Below are positions 58,327 to 64,000 of a stretch of 64,000 bases of DNA, piece after piece. The stretch comes from an uncultured Bacilli bacterium (GTDB lineage: Bacteria > Bacillota_I > Bacilli_A > RF39 > UBA660), in contig CAKPCH010000003.1 of the NCBI GenBank assembly GCA_934141535.1, forward strand, positions 1 to 64,000. Reading direction: 5' to 3'. The position numbers and the translations under genes are program-made. The notes below the pieces were generated by a model, which saw only the letters and a list, made by a program, of their open reading frames with translations, had not been told where the DNA came from and made no database searches. How positions within the stretch are numbered: position 1 is the stretch's first letter; each line of letters starts with the position of its first letter.

Positions 58327-61300
58327 TTAATATATCTATCATATCGCTTAAATAATATATAAAATGCTTATCAAGTCCTACTGTATCAAGAGTTATTGTA
58401 AGTTCGTTATCTTTCATTGAAAACCTAAATTTTCTAGATAATGATAAAATATCCATAAAAAGTAATTCTCCATCTAATTTACTAGTTAAATCGCGTGTTA
58501 ATGTAATTGAAATAAAATTCTTTGTTTGATTTACTTTTTTTACATCTATACTTTGAAGTTTTTTTTCTAATAACTCTTCATACATATAGATAATTACATT
58601 TTCATCAAGTTTACCAAACCTATCTTGTAATTCTTGCTTTGTTTTTTCTAAGTTTTCTATAGAATCTATTTTATTTATTTTTTTATGAATTTCTATTTTT
58701 AATTCTTCTTCTTTAGCATACTTATCATCTATAGTTGTTTCTACTTCTATGTATGGTTTTGCATCTTCGTTTTCTTTTTTAACTGGATTACATTTCAATT
58801 TATTTACTTCATCATTTAACATATCTAAGAATAATTCTACACCAATTGTATCAATAAAGCCTGATTGTTCTTGTCCTAAAATATCTCCAGCTCCCCTTAT
58901 TGATAAATCTCTCATTGCTATACTAAATCCACTACCTAACTCTGTAAATTCTTTTATAACATTAAGACGTTTTTTAGCAATATCTGTAAGAATTTTACCT
59001 TTATTATACATAAGATAAGTATATGCTATTTTATTTGATCTACCTACTCTGCCTCTTATTTGGTATAGTTGAGAAAGACCATATTTATCAGCATCTATTA
59101 TAATTAAAGTATTTACATTTGGTATATCTATACCTGTTTCTATTATGGTTGTGCATAAAAGAACATCATATTCATGATTCATAAATTTATACATAACATC
59201 TTCTAATTCATCTCGAGACATTTTACCATGACCAGTTACTATACGTGCCTCTTTTACCAAGTTTTCTATTTCTCTTTTTTTTGCTTCCATACTTTGAATA
59301 TCATTATATAATATAAAAACTTGACCACTGCGCGCTAACTCTTTATATATAGCATCCTTTATAACATTTTTATTTTCTTCTAATACATAAGTTTGAATAG
59401 GATATCTATCTATTGGTGGTGTTTCTATTAATGATAAACTTCTAATACCTGCAAGAGACATTTGAAGTGTTCTAGGTATTGGAGTTGCTGATAAAGTTAA
59501 AACATCTATGTTATTTTTATAAGATTTGATTTTTTCTTTATGTTTTACTCCAAATCTTTGTTCTTCATCAACTACCAATAAACCAAGTCTTTTTGGAATT
59601 ATATCATCACTTAGTATTCTATGAGTTCCTATTAATACGTCTACTTTACCTAAAGTAAAATCTTGAAGTATTTGATTTTGTTTTGATTTTGGAACAAATC
59701 TATTTAAAAGTTCTATTCTAACAGGAAATTCTTTAAAACGTTCAATCGCATTCTTATAATGTTGATTTGAAAGTATTGTAGTTGGACATAAAAGCATTAC
59801 CTGTTTATTTGACATAACTGCTTTAAAAATTGCCCTAAATGCTACCTCTGTTTTACCATATCCTACGTCACCACATAAAAGTCTATCCATAGGAATATTT
59901 CTTTCCATATCTTTTTTTATTTCTTCAGTAACTTTTAATTGATCTTTGGTTTCTACATAAGGAAATTCTTTTTCGAATTCTAATTGTTCACTTGTATCTT
60001 TATCAAATGCATAACCAATAGCTGTTTCTCTTTCTGAATATAATTTTAATAAATCAAGAGCAATACTCTCTATCTTTTTTTGAATATGAAGTTTTGTCTT
60101 CTTCCATTCAGTGCCACCTAATTTACTTAGTTTTGGTTTTACTCCTTCATTTGATGAATATTTATTTATAAATTCAAGTTTTTCAACAGGAATATATAAT
60201 TTATCTTTATCTTTATATTCAATAGTTAAATAATCCTTTTTTAGACCATTTTTTGTTAACGTTTTAATTCCTGTATAAATACCTATACCATGCATTGCAT
60301 GTACTACATAATCTCCTACATTAAGTTTGTTAATATCTCTGATTTTTGAACCAATTTTAAAGTTTGATTTGTAAGAAGTAGAGAGTTCTTTTTTATTAAA
60401 CAGTTCTTTTTCAGAAATTACTATATATTTATCTATTATATAACCACTGTTTATTTTTTTTACTATCAAATTTATTTTATTGTCTATTATATCATTTATA
60501 TTTGTAATGACTACGTTTTTACTATTTAATTCTTCTTCAATTTTTTGTACTTTATATTTATCACTTAAACATATAATTACGGTTTTGTTATCCTTTATAT
60601 ATTTTTCTAATGTTTTCTTTATCGATTCAATACCGCCAGTAAAGTTTTCTAACTCATAAGAATTATATTTAACTATCTTATTATAATTTTGAGTATTATC
60701 AAAAGATACAAAATTTATTTCTTCAAATGGATACGAATCTTTTAATTCAAACATAAACTTTGTATTTTTAGCTAAATCATTAGTTTCTATATAATCAGTA
60801 ATTTCATCATATAATAATTTATAATTTGTTTTAATAGATTCTTTATCGTCATAAAAAATTATAGGATTATCAAAGTAATCTAATATTGAGCTTGGTGATA
60901 TATAATTAACGATTTCTCTATACTTTGTATCTTCACTTATTACACTATCTACAATGAATTCAGACACAGGTTTTATTACAACTTCAGTTAATCTATTTTT
61001 AGATATTTGAGAATCTATATCAAATTCACTAATTCTATCTATTTGATCTCCCCAAAACTCTAGTCTTATAGGATTATTACTATTTATAGGAAATATATCT
61101 ATTATAAATCCCCTAACAGCAATTTCTCCAGTTTTTGTTACTATTGATTCTCTTTTGTATCCTATTTTATATAAATTTTCAACTAACTTATCTAATTTAT
61201 ATTCTTTATTTATATCTATTGTAAGAAACGAATTCTTGTATGTTTTAGGGTTTGGTAAAAATCTTAAAAATCCCATCAAATTTGTTATTACTATTTGTTT

Positions 61301-61591
61301 TGATTCTAGAATTTTATTTAATGTATCAAGTCTTGATAATTTAAATTCTGGACTTATAGCAAGCGCTTCACTTGTTAAAAAGTCATCCATCGGAAAAAAT
61401 GATACATTAGATGTATAATTATTTAAAATTTGGTATAATTTATTAGCTTCATATAATGACGATGTAATACATATTATAGATTTATTCTCTTTTTGAAATT
61501 TTTTAAACAAAAATAAACCCTTTAATTCAGGTGTTAATCCACTTATAGCGCTACCATCTAAAGAAGTTAATATGTTATTTATAAAGTTCAT
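58307..61591 (-). CDS. mfd: Transcription-repair coupling factor
   Basis: This 1094-aa protein has a degenerate UvrB-like N-terminal module with PSSILDYFDNPIIFYDDKES. The RNA-polymerase-interacting domain begins KLNVGDYVVHAMHGIGIYTG. An SF2 translocase follows (GDVGYGKTEVAFRA, VVDEEQRFG, LSATPIPRTLQMSL, RGRVGRS), then a C-terminal TRCF domain. It removes stalled RNA polymerase and recruits UvrA. The length is slightly under B. subtilis Mfd (1177). AAAGGAGG precedes the ATG, and a hairpin with a possible pseudoknot lies just before that site. It follows pth as in Bacillus. Confidence 0.96.
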   Translation of the reverse strand: MNFINNILTSLDGSAISGLTPELKGLFLFKKFQKENKSIICITSSLYEANKLYQILNNYTSNVSFFPMDDFLTSEALAISPEFKLSRLDTLNKILESKQIVITNLMGFLRFLPNPKTYKNSFLTIDINKEYKLDKLVENLYKIGYKRESIVTKTGEIAVRGFIIDIFPINSNNPIRLEFWGDQIDRISEFDIDSQISKNRLTEVVIKPVSEFIVDSVISEDTKYREIVNYISPSSILDYFDNPIIFYDDKESIKTNYKLLYDEITDYIETNDLAKNTKFMFELKDSYPFEEINFVSFDNTQNYNKIVKYNSYELENFTGGIESIKKTLEKYIKDNKTVIICLSDKYKVQKIEEELNSKNVVITNINDIIDNKINLIVKKINSGYIIDKYIVISEKELFNKKELSTSYKSNFKIGSKIRDINKLNVGDYVVHAMHGIGIYTGIKTLTKNGLKKDYLTIEYKDKDKLYIPVEKLEFINKYSSNEGVKPKLSKLGGTEWKKTKLHIQKKIESIALDLLKLYSERETAIGYAFDKDTSEQLEFEKEFPYVETKDQLKVTEEIKKDMERNIPMDRLLCGDVGYGKTEVAFRAIFKAVMSNKQVMLLCPTTILSNQHYKNAIERFKEFPVRIELLNRFVPKSKQNQILQDFTLGKVDVLIGTHRILSDDIIPKRLGLLVVDEEQRFGVKHKEKIKSYKNNIDVLTLSATPIPRTLQMSLAGIRSLSLIETPPIDRYPIQTYVLEENKNVIKDAIYKELARSGQVFILYNDIQSMEAKKREIENLVKEARIVTGHGKMSRDELEDVMYKFMNHEYDVLLCTTIIETGIDIPNVNTLIIIDADKYGLSQLYQIRGRVGRSNKIAYTYLMYNKGKILTDIAKKRLNVIKEFTELGSGFSIAMRDLSIRGAGDILGQEQSGFIDTIGVELFLDMLNDEVNKLKCNPVKKENEDAKPYIEVETTIDDKYAKEEELKIEIHKKINKIDSIENLEKTKQELQDRFGKLDENVIIYMYEELLEKKLQSIDVKKVNQTKNFISITLTRDLTSKLDGELLFMDILSLSRKFRFSMKDNELTITLDTVGLDKHFIYYLSDMIDILKKAIKK

Positions 61592-61601
61592 TGTATCCTC
61601 C

Positions 61602-61636
61602 TTTCACGAACAAAATGATACTCGTGCGGTATCATT
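61602..61636 (-). promoter_or_regulatory. Hairpin with possible pseudoknot before the mfd ribosome site
   Basis: On the minus strand, an 8-bp stem AATGATAC/GTATCATT (61614-61621 with 61629-61636) encloses the loop CGCACGA. The loop bases CACGA can pair with TCGTG (61602-61606) directly before AAAGGAGG. The structure overlaps the pth stop codon. It could be a weak terminator or a translational control element. Confidence 0.4.
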
Positions 61637-62189
61637 AATTATATTTATTCATTAAATTATCAAATGGAAGTTTTAAATAATCTTCAATTATATCAGGCAT
61701 TTTATTTATTATTGGATTTATTAGTTTTAGTTCATCACCTGTAAATTTACCTAATACATAATCTTTTGTATCAATTAATTTATTATTTGAAATTCCAACT
61801 TTTATTCTTTTATATTCATTAGTAGATAAATTTTGCTCTATATTTTTAAGACCGTTATGCCCTCCACTTGAGCCTTTGTATCTTAATCTATATGTACCAA
61901 CCGAAGTATCAAGATCATCGCAAATTATAAGAATATCTTCTATATTTATTTTGTAAAAGTTAACAAAATCTCGTATTACTTCACCAGATAAATTCATATA
62001 TTTAAGAGGCTTTAATAAAATTATTTTATCATTATTATATGTAAACTGTGTATAATTTCCTTTAAATTTATTTGAATCAAATGTAACGTTAAAATGTTTA
62101 GCTATTTCATCTATACACATGAATCCAACATTATGTCTAGTATTATTATATTCTAAACCTGGATTTCCTAAACCTACTATAAGTTTCAT
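61635..62189 (-). CDS. pth: Peptidyl-tRNA hydrolase
   Basis: This 184-aa protein has GLGNPGLEYNNTRHNVGF with catalytic His20. KPLKYMNLSGEV, the catalytic Asp region IICDDLDTSVGTYRLRYKGS and GGHNGLKNIEQNL follow. It recycles peptidyl-tRNA dropped from ribosomes. It lies 4 bases after rsmI and upstream of mfd. Confidence 0.96.
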   Translation of the reverse strand: MKLIVGLGNPGLEYNNTRHNVGFMCIDEIAKHFNVTFDSNKFKGNYTQFTYNNDKIILLKPLKYMNLSGEVIRDFVNFYKINIEDILIICDDLDTSVGTYRLRYKGSSGGHNGLKNIEQNLSTNEYKRIKVGISNNKLIDTKDYVLGKFTGDELKLINPIINKMPDIIEDYLKLPFDNLMNKYN

Positions 62190-62193
62190 TTTC

Positions 62194-63042
62194 TCACTTC
62201 TTTTCTATATTGTGATATTCATCATAAACTTCACTTTTTTTTATGCCTCGTTCTTTTGAAACTATCTTAATAGCATCCATTACACTATTACCTTCATCTA
62301 AATAAAGATTAACGTGTTCTTTTATTGTTAAATTTTTATATTCTACTATTTTTTTGTTTCCTTCTATTACAAGAACAAGTTCGCCCTTATATTCATTATT
62401 CTGTTTTATTAATTCTTCTACTGTTCCTCTATAAATTTCTTCATACTTTTTTGTTATTTCCCGAGAAATACTGATTTTTCTATTATTTCCCAAAATATTT
62501 TCCAAATCTATCAATGTCTTTTTAATACGGTGGGGGGCTTCATAAATTATTATTGTCGCATCTATATTTTTTAAATTTTCTAATTCTTTCTTTCTAGAAC
62601 TATCTTTATTATTTAAAAAACCATAATAATAAAATGGCATAGGACTTATCCCTGAAGATGTAAGAGCTGGAATGAGTGCTGTAGCACCTGGTAAACTTAC
62701 CACATTAAATCCGTTGTCTATAGCGCATTTAGCAAGTTCATATCCAGGATCACTTATGATTGGTGTACCTCTATCACTTACAAGTCCTACATTAAAACCA
62801 CTATTTAAATACTCTAATAATTTATTTGTGTTTTTTGATTCATTAAAATTATGGCTAGATATTAGCTTTTTATTTATATCATAATATTTTAGCAACTGAC
62901 CAGTTACTCTTGTATCTTCACAAAAAACTACTTCTACTTCCTTTAAAATATTTAAAGCCCTTATAGTAATATCTTCCATATTTCCAATTGGAGTTGGAAT
63001 TAAATATAAAGTTGGACTACCATCATAACTTTTTTGAGACAT
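62194..63042 (-). CDS. rsmI: 16S rRNA 2'-O-ribose methyltransferase RsmI
   Basis: I start at ATG 63042 (GGAGTG upstream). The open frame extends 20 codons into the preceding gene without support. The 282-aa SAM-dependent tetrapyrrole-methylase-fold enzyme has LYLIPTPIGNMEDITIRALN and VFCEDTRVTGQLL. LVSDRGTPIISDPGYELAK, LPGATALIPAL and EAPHRIKKTL follow. It methylates C1402 of 16S rRNA. It follows the trmN6-like gene as in Bacillus (yabB-yabC order). Confidence 0.95.
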   Translation of the reverse strand: MSQKSYDGSPTLYLIPTPIGNMEDITIRALNILKEVEVVFCEDTRVTGQLLKYYDINKKLISSHNFNESKNTNKLLEYLNSGFNVGLVSDRGTPIISDPGYELAKCAIDNGFNVVSLPGATALIPALTSSGISPMPFYYYGFLNNKDSSRKKELENLKNIDATIIIYEAPHRIKKTLIDLENILGNNRKISISREITKKYEEIYRGTVEELIKQNNEYKGELVLVIEGNKKIVEYKNLTIKEHVNLYLDEGNSVMDAIKIVSKERGIKKSEVYDEYHNIEKK

Positions 63043-63052
63043 AAAATCACTC

Positions 63053-63772
63053 CTATTCAAAATATCTTTGGATTTCTTTAGTATATTCTCCATTATCTTC
63101 ATGAGAATAAATTGGAGGTAATATTTTTAAACCTGGTTTACCATTTTTACTTCCCTCTATCAGCATTATATTAGCTTCTGCATTCTTTTTAGGATACACA
63201 AACTGTACTTTTTTAGGTTCTATATTATTTTTTTTCATTTCTTCTATTATTTCTACAAATCTTTCTGGCCTATGAACAAGTGCAATAACGCCATTATTTT
63301 TCAATAACTTTTTAGATATAGTAAACAATTGGCTAAGATTTAATTTTATTTCATGGCGCGCTATAGTTTTATAATCACTTTTATTTACATTAGATGATTC
63401 TATATATTTAAAAAATGGTGGATTACATGTTATAACATCATATTTATCAGTTTCTTCTATTTTATAAAAATTATTTATATCGTCATTTATTATTTTTATT
63501 TGATTTTGTTTACTATTTATTTTTATTGATTCACATGCCATTTCATAGACTTCTTTTTGTATTTCTACACCTACAATAGAAGCATTAGTTTTTGTTGATA
63601 ATATTAAAGGAATTGGTGCATTACCACATCCGATATCAAGTATATGTTTTATGTTTTTATTAAGTGTAACAAAATTAGGTAACAATACAGAATCTAAAGA
63701 AAAATTAAACATATCGTTATCTTGCACTATCTTTAAATCTTTATAGCCAAGTAAATAATTAACTACCTTCAT
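63053..63772 (-). CDS. tRNA1(Val) A37 N6-methyltransferase-like (YabB)
   Basis: This 239-aa class I methyltransferase has SAM motif ILDIGCGNAPIPLIL and the N6-adenine catalytic motif NPPF (VITCNPPFFKY). The family end ANIMLIEGSKNGKPGLKILP is also present. It is equivalent to B. subtilis YabB and E. coli TrmN6. The first ~5 codons overlap the 3' end of yaaT by 14 bases. The exact tRNA target in this organism is not known. Confidence 0.9.
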   Translation of the reverse strand: MKVVNYLLGYKDLKIVQDNDMFNFSLDSVLLPNFVTLNKNIKHILDIGCGNAPIPLILSTKTNASIVGVEIQKEVYEMACESIKINSKQNQIKIINDDINNFYKIEETDKYDVITCNPPFFKYIESSNVNKSDYKTIARHEIKLNLSQLFTISKKLLKNNGVIALVHRPERFVEIIEEMKKNNIEPKKVQFVYPKKNAEANIMLIEGSKNGKPGLKILPPIYSHEDNGEYTKEIQRYFE

Positions 63773-64000
63773 TTAAATCAACTTCTACTATTCCTTTATC
63801 CTTTACATTAACTCTATACTTTTGTTTTAATATATCTACACTTATTACTTTTCCTGAACCTTCTTTTGTTTCTACTGTTTTTCCTATTTTTGGCATATTT
63901 TTACTATATTCTTTGTAGCATTCATCTTCGTACTTTAAACAGCAAAGAAGTCTACCACAACAGCCATTTATTTTATTAGGATTAAGGGCAATATTTTGAT
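63759..64000 (-). CDS. PSP1/YaaT C-terminal part, cut by window edge
   Basis: The visible 79 codons carry the hallmark ALNPNKINGCCGRLLCCLKYE with a Cys cluster. A small beta-barrel follows (PKIGKTVETKEGSGKVISVD, then YRVNVKDKGIVEVDLNEGS). YaaT is part of the YlbF-YmcA-YaaT complex linked to RNase Y and sporulation in Bacillus. The N-terminal part lies beyond base 64000. It is translationally coupled to the yabB-like gene. Confidence 0.92.
   Translation of the reverse strand, partial: QNIALNPNKINGCCGRLLCCLKYEDECYKEYSKNMPKIGKTVETKEGSGKVISVDILKQKYRVNVKDKGIVEVDLNEGS

Noticed and set aside
63043..63102. Extended rsmI start reaching into the methyltransferase gene
   Set aside because: No ribosome site precedes it. 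ATG 63042 has GGAGTG at good spacing and directly precedes conserved RsmI sequence.

Overview
The window is a very AT-rich stretch of a spore-forming Bacillota chromosome, most likely an uncultured gut Bacilli lineage near RF39 or the Erysipelotrichales. That placement is inference. It rests on base composition, on Bacillus-like gene order and on sporulation genes: spoIID, spoIIQ, spoIIID, mbl, spoVT and a cotJ operon. The genetic code is standard, because trxA ends in TGA and Trp is TGG. Most genes lie on the minus strand. Conserved blocks that sit near the replication origin in Bacillus (rplI-dnaB-walJ-rlmH, tilS-ftsH, yaaT-yabB-rsmI, pth-mfd) suggest an origin-proximal segment.

Region 1-13.4 kb is accessory. 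It holds a cut-off membrane histidine kinase, two adenylate-forming enzymes whose upstream regions share the same 21-bp-phased direct repeats, and an IS3-type terminal-repeat relic. A membrane-anchored lytic enzyme, a short UvrD-like helicase and a ClpX-like unfoldase with an unfamiliar N-domain follow. The region ends with a surface-protein locus (four CnaB-domain adhesin/pilin, sortase, membrane protein) and an unrecognised gene. Region 13.4-25.7 kb is mixed metabolism and defence: a pseudouridine synthase, a methionine gamma-lyase-like protein with an SDR, an HTH-phosphoesterase, a phosphoketolase, a shortened surface protein, an orphan AbiEii-like toxin, trxA-trxB, a flavodoxin-like pair, and an AIPR-type predicted defence nuclease beside tRNA-His.

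Region 25.8-36.7 kb is sporulation and cell envelope. It carries a fused cotJA/cotJB plus cotJC with a SigE-like promoter, a DUF4282-like protein, mbl-spoIIID-spoIIQ-spoIID, ywzB-like DUF1146, rpiB, two FemABX genes around a MOP-family flippase, and a large unknown protein. Region 36.7-54.9 kb is core housekeeping: ftsH-tilS, rlmH-walJ-M23 endopeptidase, dnaB-rplI, a stripped GdpP-like DHH phosphatase, whiA-yvcK, rsmA, a 3D-domain protein, tatD, a small membrane ORF, metG and a dUTPase under a methionine-type T-box, spoVT, and a transglutaminase-like protein. Region 54.9-64 kb has a CIRCE-controlled clpB without its N-domain, a diaminopentanoate-dehydrogenase-like gene, mfd, pth, rsmI, yabB/trmN6 and the cut-off yaaT (PSP1).

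The strongest leads for something undescribed are the shared paired repeats before the two adenylate-forming genes and the ClpX-like unfoldase with a replaced N-domain. Next come a recurring compact promoter-plus-Shine-Dalgarno module in which TATAAT sits 15-16 nt before the start codon, the noncanonical sortase/pilin pair, and the methionine T-box in front of a dUTPase gene. I found no CRISPR array, rRNA or intact insertion sequence.
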